DNA of 64,000 nucleotides. It comes from Bacilli bacterium. Its GTDB lineage: Bacteria > Bacillota_I > Bacilli_A > RF39 > UBA660. The notes below the pieces were generated by a model, which had not been told where the DNA came from, did no database searches, and saw only the letters and a list, made by a program, of their open reading frames with translations. Of the stretch, positions 23,492 to 31,982 are shown piece by piece. The stretch lies in assembly GCA_017416535.1 (NCBI GenBank), contig JAFQCG010000001.1, positions 389,013-453,012 of the forward strand, in the 5' to 3' direction. The position numbers and the translations under genes were made by a program. Each line of letters starts with the position of its first letter. Within the stretch, counting starts at the first letter, position 1.

Positions 23492-25669
23492 TTGATTATT
23501 GGTGTATTAGTTGAATTATCAAGTAAAAATATTGATAAGATGTTTGATTATTTAGTTCCTCTAAATCTTCAAGATAATATTAAGATTGGAATCAGAGTAG
23601 AAGTTCCTTTTGGTTCTCAAACCTTAGAGGGTTTTGTTTTAGAAATTAAAGATAATAGTAGTTCGGATTTTAAACTAAAGGAAATAATTAGTATTAAAGA
23701 TACAGATATAATTTTAAATGAAGAATTATTAGAGCTTGGTAAAATAATGCATAATAATACTTTGGCTACTTTAATTAGTTGTTATCAAGTGATGTTACCT
23801 AAAGCTTTAAAAGCTAAACAAGGAAGTATTATTAATAAAAAGTTTGATACTTATTATATGGTTAATGAAAGTATTTTATCTACTATGAAGGTTACTCCTA
23901 AACAAGAAGAAATGATTAATTTATGTAAGAAAAATAAATTAGTAAAAAGAAGTGAATTGTTAGAAATGTCTTCTAGTATTTTAAGTGCTTTGGTTAAGAA
24001 AGGAATTCTTGTTGAGGAAAAATTAGAAAAGTATCGTTTAAGTTATTCAAAAGAATTAGGTAGTAAGTTTCAATTAACAGCTGATCAAGAAAATGTAGTG
24101 GAAAAGGTTTTAGAAAATACTAGATATAAACCATATTTATTACATGGTGTTACTGGTAGTGGTAAGACAGAAGTTTATATGGAATTAATTGAAGATGCTT
24201 TGAATAAAGGTAAAACAAGCATTATGTTAGTTCCAGAAATTAGTTTAACTCCACAAATGGTAGAAAGATTTCAAAAGAGATTTGGAGATAATATTGCAGC
24301 ACTTCATTCTGCTTTATCTGATGGTGAAAAGTATGATGAATGGAGAAGGATTGCTAGAGGAGAAGCTAGTATTGTTATCGGTGCTAGAAGTGCTATTTTT
24401 GCACCCCTTAAAAATATAGGAATGATTATTATTGATGAGGAGCATAGTGATTCATATAAACAAGGAGACTCAAATCCAAGATATAGTGCTAAAGATATTG
24501 CAATGTTTCGTGGAGAGTATCATGATTGCCCAGTAATATTTGGAAGTGCAACTCCGTCTCTTGAAGTTATGGCTCGTGCACAAAAGGGTGTTTATGAATA
24601 TTTAAGTTTACCTAATAGAGTAAATGGGAAAAAATTACCTTTAGTTAGAATTATTGATATGAATGAAGAAATAAAAAAAAGTAAAGGGCATTTTTCTCGA
24701 AACTTAATTACTTCTATTAACGATAAACTTGAAAAGGATGAGCAAGTTATTTTATTACTTAATAGAAGGGGGTATGCTTCTTTTGTAACTTGTAAAAATT
24801 GTGGTTATACATTTAAGTGTCCTAATTGTGATATTTCACTTACTTATCATAAAAGTAGTAATACAATGAGATGTCATTATTGTGGATATGGTACAAAAGT
24901 ATATGATACTTGTCCAGAGTGTCATGAAAAGTCTATTAGTGATTTAGGTGTTGGTACTCAAAAAATTGAGGAAGAACTTGGAGAGATTTTTCCTAATGCA
25001 AGAATTTTAAGAATGGACTTTGATACTACTAGTAGAAAAGGTGCTCATGAAAAAATGATTAAGTCATTTAAAAATCATGAGTATGATATTTTACTTGGTA
25101 CACAGATAGTAGCGAAGGGACTTGATTTTTCTAATGTTACATTAGTAGGTGTAATTAATGCGGATACATCTTTAAATATTCCAGACTTTAGAAGTAGTGA
25201 AAATACTTTTTCACTTCTAAGTCAGGTTGCTGGTAGAAGTGGTAGAAGTGAAAAGAGTGGAGAAGTAATTATTCAAACCTTTAATCCAGATCATTATGCA
25301 ATTAGTTATACAAAAATGCATGATTATATGGGGTTCTATAATAAAGAGATGGAAATTAGAAAGACTTTAAAATATCCACCATTTTATTATTTGTGTTATA
25401 TAAAAATTAGTGGTAAGGATATGGAATATATTTCTAAAGAAGCAGATAAGATTAAACGAGCTTTAGTTAGAAATTTATTGAATACTAATATTTTAGGACC
25501 AACTCCATCTACTATATTTAGGGTTAATAATATTTATAGATTTGGAATAATTTTAAAATATAAGAAAGAAGAAAAATTAAAAGATGTTTTAAATAAGATT
25601 TTAGAACATTATAAAGGTAACAATAAGATTAGGATTGATATTGATTTTAATCCTAGTCAAATCTATTAA
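23492..25669 (+). CDS. priA: primosomal replication helicase PriA
   Basis: A 725-residue 3'-to-5' helicase of full length. The N-terminal DNA-binding domain is followed by Walker A (HGVTGSGKTEVYME, about residue 220), DEEH in IIDEEHSDSYKQ, and a helicase core interrupted by two zinc-binding modules (CKNCGYTFKCPNC and CHYCGYGTKVYDTCPEC). The core continues with GTQIVAKGLDF and a C-terminal domain. It restarts stalled forks by loading the helicase. TTG 23492 follows GGAGGTG. In Bacillus def and fmt follow; here two unknown genes lie before fmt. Confidence 0.97.
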   Translation: MIIGVLVELSSKNIDKMFDYLVPLNLQDNIKIGIRVEVPFGSQTLEGFVLEIKDNSSSDFKLKEIISIKDTDIILNEELLELGKIMHNNTLATLISCYQVMLPKALKAKQGSIINKKFDTYYMVNESILSTMKVTPKQEEMINLCKKNKLVKRSELLEMSSSILSALVKKGILVEEKLEKYRLSYSKELGSKFQLTADQENVVEKVLENTRYKPYLLHGVTGSGKTEVYMELIEDALNKGKTSIMLVPEISLTPQMVERFQKRFGDNIAALHSALSDGEKYDEWRRIARGEASIVIGARSAIFAPLKNIGMIIIDEEHSDSYKQGDSNPRYSAKDIAMFRGEYHDCPVIFGSATPSLEVMARAQKGVYEYLSLPNRVNGKKLPLVRIIDMNEEIKKSKGHFSRNLITSINDKLEKDEQVILLLNRRGYASFVTCKNCGYTFKCPNCDISLTYHKSSNTMRCHYCGYGTKVYDTCPECHEKSISDLGVGTQKIEEELGEIFPNARILRMDFDTTSRKGAHEKMIKSFKNHEYDILLGTQIVAKGLDFSNVTLVGVINADTSLNIPDFRSSENTFSLLSQVAGRSGRSEKSGEVIIQTFNPDHYAISYTKMHDYMGFYNKEMEIRKTLKYPPFYYLCYIKISGKDMEYISKEADKIKRALVRNLLNTNILGPTPSTIFRVNNIYRFGIILKYKKEEKLKDVLNKILEHYKGNNKIRIDIDFNPSQIY

Positions 25670-25705
25670 ATTGTGTTATTATTAAAGATGATAGAGAGGT
25701 GATTC

Positions 25706-26038
25706 ATGATGGGATTCTTCAATGAAGACTTTTATAAAGAGTTAGATAAGAATTATGAAGTTGTAGAAGATGATGAAGAAGAAGATTCTGTTGATGAATT
25801 TGACTTTGATGATGAAGATGATTATGATGATTCTTCATTTGCTCAAAATATGGATCTTGCAGTAAATAAAAGTAATAAGGAAAAGTTTAAAAATATTATG
25901 GATAATGCTGCGATTAAGTATGATTCGTATTGGGATGCTAATAACCCAATCATTAGATTTATTTTAGTTGTTTTATTTGTGATAATCATAGTTGGATTAC
26001 TTTATTATGTAGTTGGTTGGTTTAATATGCTTAAGTAA
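25706..26038 (+). CDS. small acidic protein with C-terminal membrane helix, unknown
   Basis: A 110-residue protein. The first half is very acidic, with several runs of Glu and Asp (about residues 15-45), and a membrane helix spans about 87-108, so it is probably tail-anchored with its body in the cytoplasm. No family is recognised. GAGAGGTGATT precedes the ATG. It lies between priA and an equally unknown membrane-tailed protein with short gaps and no terminator, so it likely belongs to a priA-to-fmt transcript. Confidence 0.6.
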   Translation: MMGFFNEDFYKELDKNYEVVEDDEEEDSVDEFDFDDEDDYDDSSFAQNMDLAVNKSNKEKFKNIMDNAAIKYDSYWDANNPIIRFILVVLFVIIIVGLLYYVVGWFNMLK

Positions 26039-26069
26039 TTAATTAACCAATTTATGTGGTGGTGGTAGT

Positions 26070-27242
26070 GTGTTAGAAGAAATTATTAGGAGAGAAGATG
26101 TATCTCATTTATTGGAGGATATTTGTAATAGTGCAAGATATTATGATAAAAAATCTAGTAATTCTATGGGATACCAAATGTATTTTGGAGTAGAACAAAT
26201 TCTTTTCCTTTTTTATGATGCACTATTTAAGTATAAAATTATTATTGATGATATGAGTTATTTTAATGACTTTTTTGAACAAATAGATAAATTAATAAGA
26301 AAAATTGATAATTTCTATGATATTAGTAATGGTATTAATAGAATTATTGGAAGAATTTGTGCTTTCAAACTAGGTATAAAAGATGTTGAGGAAGAAGAAT
26401 CTAAAAAAGAAGTAGTAAAATATATTTATGATAAATATATGGTTCATGGGTATTATATACATGGATATTCTTCTCACTATTATGGTTCTATTTTAGAAGA
26501 AGGATTTTTCGTAGAACAATATAATAATTTATATAATAAGTTTATAAAAGTACAAGAAATATTAAATAAGAAAAATCATGGGAAAATGTTAGAAAAAGAT
26601 TTTACATTAAAGAAAGTGGAATTTACTGATAGTTTATTATTAGGGTGTTACTACTCGGTAAATTCACCAATGTATTTTTCTTCGTTATTATGTAGAAATG
26701 AATTTATTCAAAAACAAGAATATGTTGATGACTATTCTAAAAATGATTATAATGCTTGTTTAAAAAATTTATATAGAGTTATTAATGGTCTTAATTTAAA
26801 TGAAAGTGAAAAGAATATTTTTATTGATACATTTAAGAGTGAATGGAATTTACTAGATAAAAATAATAGTAATATTAGTTTGATGCTAATACCAAGAGAT
26901 TTATTTATGAATGAATTAATTGATATAGATAAGTTTATTGATGAAAATATTGAAAATAGTTTTGCAGATGTTGTTTGTAAATTGTTTAATCAAAGAAGTA
27001 ATATTTCTGTTAAAGATGATATAGCAAAAAGACATATTACATTTATTAATTTAGATGGTTATAAGAAATATGTTAAAGAAGAAAAGAAAGATTCTTTGAA
27101 AGAAGAAATTGAAAAGACATTTATTACAAGTGATGATGAATTTGCTTTTTCTAATATGTATGGAAAAGTATCTATTTTATTGTTACTAGGTACTATGCTT
27201 ATAACTTTGGGGGTTGTTTTAACTATATTAATGTTTAGTTAG
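26070..27242 (+). CDS. C-terminally membrane-anchored protein, possible ADP-ribosyltransferase-like fold
   Basis: A 390-residue protein. A membrane helix lies at the very C terminus (about 367-388). The N-terminal part is helical. From about residue 125, YYIHGYSSHYYGSILEEGF resembles the entry motif of ART-fold proteins (His-Gly, then a helix ending in ILxxGL/F). Later, CYYSVNSPMYFSSLL could be the Tyr-containing second strand. A clear catalytic Glu was not identified, so this is only a fold guess. The GTG start at 26070 has a weak GTGGTGG site. It ends 10 bases before fmt. Confidence 0.5.
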   Translation: MLEEIIRREDVSHLLEDICNSARYYDKKSSNSMGYQMYFGVEQILFLFYDALFKYKIIIDDMSYFNDFFEQIDKLIRKIDNFYDISNGINRIIGRICAFKLGIKDVEEEESKKEVVKYIYDKYMVHGYYIHGYSSHYYGSILEEGFFVEQYNNLYNKFIKVQEILNKKNHGKMLEKDFTLKKVEFTDSLLLGCYYSVNSPMYFSSLLCRNEFIQKQEYVDDYSKNDYNACLKNLYRVINGLNLNESEKNIFIDTFKSEWNLLDKNNSNISLMLIPRDLFMNELIDIDKFIDENIENSFADVVCKLFNQRSNISVKDDIAKRHITFINLDGYKKYVKEEKKDSLKEEIEKTFITSDDEFAFSNMYGKVSILLLLGTMLITLGVVLTILMFS

Positions 27243-27252
27243 GAGAGGTTAT

Positions 27253-28188
27253 ATGAAAAATACTAAAGTTATATTTATGGGGACACCAGATTTTGCTGTT
27301 CCAATACTAGAAGGATTAATTGAAAATTATACAGTTGTACTTGTTGTTTCTCAACCTGATAGAAGAGTTGGCAGAAAACAAGAACTTGTTAATACTCCAA
27401 CAAAAGAAGTGGCATTAAAGAATAATATTCCTGTATTTCAACCTGAGAAAATTAGAAATGATTTTCAGACAGTACTTGATGCCGATGCAGATATTATTGT
27501 TACTTGTGCATATGGACAAATTGTTCCTAAAGAAGTTCTTGATGCTCCAAGATTAGGATGTATTAATGTACATGGTTCATTACTTCCAAAATTAAGAGGT
27601 GGTGCTCCAATACATTGGGCTATCATTAATGGAGAAAAGAAAACTGGAATGACTATTATGTATATGGATGTTAAGATGGATAGTGGGGATATTATTAGTC
27701 AAAGAGAAACTGAAATACTTGATAGCGATAATTTAGAGAGTTTATATGATCGTATGAGTTTAATTGGTAGGGATTTATTACTTGATACAATGCCAAGTAT
27801 AATTGAAGGAACTAATACTCGTACAAAGCAAAATGAAGACGAAGTTACATTTGGATTTAATGTAAAAAGAGAAGAAGAACATATTGACTTTAATAAGAGT
27901 TGTAAAGATGTGTTTAATTTAATTAGAGGGTTATCTCCGATTCCTGGAGCTTATGCAGTACTTGATGATACTGAAATGAAAGTATACGGAGCTTTAGTTA
28001 GTGATAAGAAAGTTAATGGTAAATGTGGAGAAATTACAAATACTTATAAAAATGGAATAGGTGTTTGTTGTAGTGATGGAGAAATAATTCTTACTGATAT
28101 AAAACCATTTGGAAAGAAAAGAATGGATGCTGGAAGTTATTTAAATGGTGTAGATAAGAAGAGTTTAATAGGAAAGGTATTTGAATAA
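27253..28188 (+). CDS. fmt: methionyl-tRNA formyltransferase
   Basis: A 311-residue enzyme of full length. It shows MGTPDFAVPILEGL, SQPDRRVGRKQ, the formyl-transfer site NVHGSLLPKLRGGAPIHWAI (Asn, His) and MDVKMDSGDIISQ (Asp), plus a C-terminal tRNA-binding domain. It formylates Met-tRNAi for translation start. AGGAGAGG precedes the ATG. Its TAATG end overlaps the next start by one base. The usual neighbours def and rsmB are missing from this cluster. Confidence 0.97.
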   Translation: MKNTKVIFMGTPDFAVPILEGLIENYTVVLVVSQPDRRVGRKQELVNTPTKEVALKNNIPVFQPEKIRNDFQTVLDADADIIVTCAYGQIVPKEVLDAPRLGCINVHGSLLPKLRGGAPIHWAIINGEKKTGMTIMYMDVKMDSGDIISQRETEILDSDNLESLYDRMSLIGRDLLLDTMPSIIEGTNTRTKQNEDEVTFGFNVKREEEHIDFNKSCKDVFNLIRGLSPIPGAYAVLDDTEMKVYGALVSDKKVNGKCGEITNTYKNGIGVCCSDGEIILTDIKPFGKKRMDAGSYLNGVDKKSLIGKVFE

Positions 28189-28898
28189 TGAATAAGAAAG
28201 AAAGTAAAAACGAAATAAAAGAATTAATGAAAACTCCTAGAGGAAGAGCTATTTTGTTTTTTGGGGCTTATTTATTATTCTTTTTGTTTATAGCTATTTT
28301 CGCAAGAACTGGTGGTACTAGTAATATAAATAAAAAATATGAGTCCGGTAGTCCTTTAGCATTTAGTTTAAGTGGTATTGAAAAAAGCAATTATAAATTT
28401 AAGTATGAAGTAAATATAGATGGTGTTATTTCTAAGTATGAAGGTAGTAGTACTATTAATAATTCGTTATTTAAAGTAAATGGAATGATTGAATATTATT
28501 TTAATGGAAATAATTATTTTACTAATAATAATGGTGTATGGTTAAATGTAGAAAACCCTATAAAAAATTATGATTTTATTAATAATAAAAACATAAGTAA
28601 GTTTATTGAAAAAGCATCGTATATATCTAAAACGGAATATGATAGTGGAAAAGATGTTTATACATTTAATATTAGTTCAGCTACTATAAATAAGATTCTT
28701 GAGAATAAAGATTTAGATATTAGTGAAGTACCAAATGAAATTATAATTAGTACTGATGATGAGAATAATGTTACTGAAGTAAAGTATAATTTAAATAGTT
28801 ATTGTAAAGTGAAGAAGTTATGTACTAATAGTATGAATATTACTTTAAATTATGATGACGTTGGTGATATTTCTGATATTGCAAGTCCATTAGAATAG
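28188..28898 (+). CDS. membrane-anchored extracytoplasmic protein, unknown
   Basis: A 236-residue protein with a short basic cytoplasmic start, a membrane helix at about residues 20-42 and an extracytoplasmic beta-rich domain. The domain is full of Asn, Ser and Tyr and resembles DUF-type lipoprotein-like folds. Two Cys near the end could form a disulfide (NSYCKVKKLCTNS). No family is recognised. The ATG overlaps the fmt stop (TAATG), so translation is coupled. It is followed by another membrane protein with a zinc ribbon. Confidence 0.62.
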   Translation: MNKKESKNEIKELMKTPRGRAILFFGAYLLFFLFIAIFARTGGTSNINKKYESGSPLAFSLSGIEKSNYKFKYEVNIDGVISKYEGSSTINNSLFKVNGMIEYYFNGNNYFTNNNGVWLNVENPIKNYDFINNKNISKFIEKASYISKTEYDSGKDVYTFNISSATINKILENKDLDISEVPNEIIISTDDENNVTEVKYNLNSYCKVKKLCTNSMNITLNYDDVGDISDIASPLE

Positions 28899-28908
28899 GA
28901 GTGTTTCT

Positions 28909-30045
28909 ATGAAGAAAAGAAAAAAGAATAATAAGCCGCTAATAATACTTGTTGTAGGATTATTAGTATTTGGTGGTTTACTTGGTTTTGGAATTTATAA
29001 AGTAAGTGAACATAAAAAATTTTTAGTTGAAGATAAAAAAGAATTTGATAAGAAAATAGCAGAAGAAAAGATATCTTGTAATGAGAAAATTGTTCAAGCT
29101 AAAAAAGATATAGAAAAGTTGGAACTTGAAATTGATAAAATCGATAGAGAGGTTACTTTATTACAAAGACAAAAAACAGATGAGTTTATGAATTCATCAG
29201 GGTTTTCTAAAAAGTATTATGAATTAGAAGATAAGATTACTGCGAAAAGAAAAGAACAAACTAAAAAGCGTACAGAAATTAGTAATAAAAGATCTGAAAT
29301 TACAAAGTTGGAAAATACTATTTGGAAGATTGATAATGAATGGGATACTTATAGATATAAAAATCCTGGTTTTAAAAATGGAAATCCAATGTTATTTTTA
29401 AGTCTTGGTTCTTTAGGATTAGTTGTTACTTTTATTAGTGCAGGATGCAGTTTATTAGTTAAGAAGACTATAAGTGAAAAAAGCTATAGTGAATATATTG
29501 AAATAGACGAGGGTGTTTTATCAGAGATAGATGTTAATGAGGGAATGCTAATTAAGAAGGAATTATTTGAAAAATTAAAAGAATTACTTTTAGCATCTAG
29601 TAAGGATGATAAAGATACTATTAGAAAGCTATGTACTAAAAATATGGCAAAGAGTTATGTTGATGAAATTGAACTTTTAAAGAAACATAAACAAAAATTA
29701 GTAGTTAAAGATATAGAAAATGTTGAGTCTAAGATTGTTGATGTTGATAAAGATCAACATAATACTGTTATAGTTTTGGTACAAAAAGTTAAAATGTATG
29801 ATTATACAAAAGATGTTACTACTAATGAAGTTCTTGATGGTAATGATAAGAAAAAACAAGAGAAAGCATTTAAATTAGTATTTATTAAAGACTTTGGAAA
29901 AGGTCATAGTGTTAAGAAATGTCCTAATTGTGGTGCTAATATAAAAGATGCAAGTAAGGTTGCTTGTGATTACTGTGGTACTTTATTTGATGATAGTAAT
30001 TATGATTGGTATTTAGCAAGTAAAGTTATAATTAGTGAAGATTAA
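28909..30045 (+). CDS. membrane protein with coiled coil, Tim44-like domain and zinc ribbon
   Basis: A 378-residue protein. A first membrane helix lies at about residues 8-28. A long Lys/Glu coiled coil follows at about 35-145. A second helix is near 162-183. A Tim44-like domain at about 205-335 contains KLKELLLASSKDDKDTIRKL and the strand VIVLVQKVKMYDY. The C terminus has a zinc ribbon (CPNCG...CDYCG). The coiled coil should sit outside the membrane and the ribbon inside. Function unknown. GGAGTG precedes the ATG, and a terminator ends the priA-to-here cluster. Confidence 0.65.
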   Translation: MKKRKKNNKPLIILVVGLLVFGGLLGFGIYKVSEHKKFLVEDKKEFDKKIAEEKISCNEKIVQAKKDIEKLELEIDKIDREVTLLQRQKTDEFMNSSGFSKKYYELEDKITAKRKEQTKKRTEISNKRSEITKLENTIWKIDNEWDTYRYKNPGFKNGNPMLFLSLGSLGLVVTFISAGCSLLVKKTISEKSYSEYIEIDEGVLSEIDVNEGMLIKKELFEKLKELLLASSKDDKDTIRKLCTKNMAKSYVDEIELLKKHKQKLVVKDIENVESKIVDVDKDQHNTVIVLVQKVKMYDYTKDVTTNEVLDGNDKKKQEKAFKLVFIKDFGKGHSVKKCPNCGANIKDASKVACDYCGTLFDDSNYDWYLASKVIISED

Positions 30046-30066
30046 GAGACTTAGGTCTCTTTTTAT
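30043..30066 (+). terminator. terminator before rlmN
   Basis: AAGAGAC / GTCTCTT stem with a TTAG loop, then T-run. Confidence 0.87.
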
Positions 30067-30219
30067 TTTAGTAAATTATTGTTTTTAATTCGTATAATTA
30101 TTTATGAAGGATAAAAAGATAGATATTTATTAGTAAAGTGATGGCTATTATTGGTGGTTTTTCTTTATTTTTCTATGAAATATCAGTATAATTATAGTTG
30201 AATATATTGGAGTGGTAAT

Positions 30220-31239
30220 ATGAATATTTATGGATTAACAATTGAAGAAATGGAAGAATATTTTTTATCTTTAGGTTCTAAAGCATTTCATGCGAAGCAG
30301 TTATTTTCATGGTTATATGAAAAAAGAATTGAAGACTATAAAGATATTACAGATATTAAGAAAGATTTAGTTGATGTTATAAGTAAAGAGTATTCTATTG
30401 ATAGATTAAAAATTGTTGATATTCAAGAAGATGTAGATGTTAATAAATATTTATTTGAACTTAGTGATGGAGAACATATTGAAGCTGTTCTAATGAGACA
30501 TGATTATGGAAATAGTGTATGTGTTTCTAGTCAAGTTGGATGTAATATGGGGTGTAAATTTTGTGAATCAGGAAGAAGAAAAAAAGTAAGAAATCTTGAA
30601 GTTCATGAAATGGTTTTACAAATTCTTATGATCGAAAAAGAATTGGGAGAAAGAATAAGTCATGTTGTTGTAATGGGAATAGGAGAACCATTTGATAATT
30701 ATGATAATTTAATTAAATTCTTAAAGATTATAAATCATCCAAAAGGTCTTGCTATTGGAGCACGTCATATTACTGTTTCTACATGTGGTATTGTTCCAAA
30801 AATAAAAGAATTTAGTGAATTAGATTTACAATTTAATTTAGCAATAAGTTTTCATTTTCCAAATGATGAATTAAGAAGTAAGATTATGCCTATTAATAAA
30901 GCTTATCCTTTAAGTGTTTTAATGCCAGCACTTAGAGATTATGTAGATAAGACTAATCGTAGACTTACTTTTGAATATATTTTATTAAAAGATATAAATG
31001 ATAGTGAAAAACATGCTTTAGAACTTGTTAATTTAGTTAAAGGATTAAACTGTTATATTAATTTAATTCCTTATAATGAAACTAATAATATTGAATTTAA
31101 ACGTAGTAATACTATTCAAATAATGAAGTTTTATGATATACTTAAAAAGAATAAGGTAAATGTAACAATCAGAAAAGAATTTGGTAGCAAGATTAGTGCT
31201 GCCTGTGGACAGCTTAGAAGTAAGAAGGAGGAACTATGA
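30220..31239 (+). CDS. rlmN: 23S rRNA/tRNA adenine-C2 methyltransferase RlmN
   Basis: A 339-residue radical SAM methyltransferase. It has the cluster motif CNMGCKFCESG (CxxxCxxC), VVMGIGEPFDNYDN and the terminal catalytic Cys region (SAACGQL). It methylates A2503 of 23S rRNA and A37 of some tRNAs. GGAGTGGTAAT gives the start. It heads the rlmN-prpC-prkC-rsgA-rpe cluster of Bacillus; the next ATG overlaps its stop by four bases. The 174-base gap upstream holds a GTATAAT -10-like element near 30187 and nothing else I can name. Confidence 0.95.
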   Translation: MNIYGLTIEEMEEYFLSLGSKAFHAKQLFSWLYEKRIEDYKDITDIKKDLVDVISKEYSIDRLKIVDIQEDVDVNKYLFELSDGEHIEAVLMRHDYGNSVCVSSQVGCNMGCKFCESGRRKKVRNLEVHEMVLQILMIEKELGERISHVVVMGIGEPFDNYDNLIKFLKIINHPKGLAIGARHITVSTCGIVPKIKEFSELDLQFNLAISFHFPNDELRSKIMPINKAYPLSVLMPALRDYVDKTNRRLTFEYILLKDINDSEKHALELVNLVKGLNCYINLIPYNETNNIEFKRSNTIQIMKFYDILKKNKVNVTIRKEFGSKISAACGQLRSKKEEL

Positions 31240-31982
31240 GATCATTTTATTTAACAGATCCAGGAAAAGTTCGTGATCATAATGAAGATAGTGTCATTAT
31301 TGTAAAAAATAATGAAGGTAATTACTTAATGGCTATTGCTGATGGAATGGGTGGACATTCTGCTGGAGAAGTTGCTAGTTCTATTGCAATAAGTTATTTA
31401 GGAAAACATTTTAAAGAATCATTTATTAATATGACAAAGGTTAATGCTGTTAATTGGATTAGAGATGCAGTTGATGAAATTAATACTTTGATTTTTCAAC
31501 ATGAAAAAACTCATCCTGAAAGTAAAGGGATGGGAACTACATTAGTTCTTGCAATACTTACTAAAGAGTATTTACTATTTGGTAATGTAGGTGATTCTAG
31601 TGGTTTTGTTATTAAAGAAGATAAACTTCATAAAGTAACTTATGACCATACTTTAGTAAATTTATTAGTTAGTGCTGGTGAACTTACTAAAGAAGAAGCT
31701 AGTAATCATCCAAAGAAAAATGTTTTAATGAAAGCACTTGGTGCTGCTACAGAAATTGATGTTGATATTTTTGATTGTGATATGGATGTAACAGAAATTT
31801 TACTTTCTAGTGATGGTTTAACAAATATGTTAGATAAAGAACAAATTGAGAAAGTACTTCTTGGAGAAGGTGCAGCAGAAGATAAAGTTATTAAGTTAAT
31901 TAAAAAAGCTAACAACAGGGGTGGAACAGACAATATTTCGGTTGCTTATTTGGTTATAGAAAAAGAAGGTGACGATAAGTGA
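31236..31982 (+). CDS. prpC: PP2C-type serine/threonine phosphatase
   Basis: A 248-residue PPM phosphatase with all metal-binding motifs: DPGKVRDHNEDS, IADGMGGHSAGE, GNVGDSSGFV, SSDGLTNML and GGTDNISVAYL. It reverses phosphorylation by the PASTA kinase encoded next, in the cytoplasm. Start and stop overlap the neighbours by four bases on both sides (ATGA and GTGA), so the three products are translationally coupled. The stop is TGA, showing UGA is not read as Trp here. Confidence 0.95.
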   Translation: MRSFYLTDPGKVRDHNEDSVIIVKNNEGNYLMAIADGMGGHSAGEVASSIAISYLGKHFKESFINMTKVNAVNWIRDAVDEINTLIFQHEKTHPESKGMGTTLVLAILTKEYLLFGNVGDSSGFVIKEDKLHKVTYDHTLVNLLVSAGELTKEEASNHPKKNVLMKALGAATEIDVDIFDCDMDVTEILLSSDGLTNMLDKEQIEKVLLGEGAAEDKVIKLIKKANNRGGTDNISVAYLVIEKEGDDK

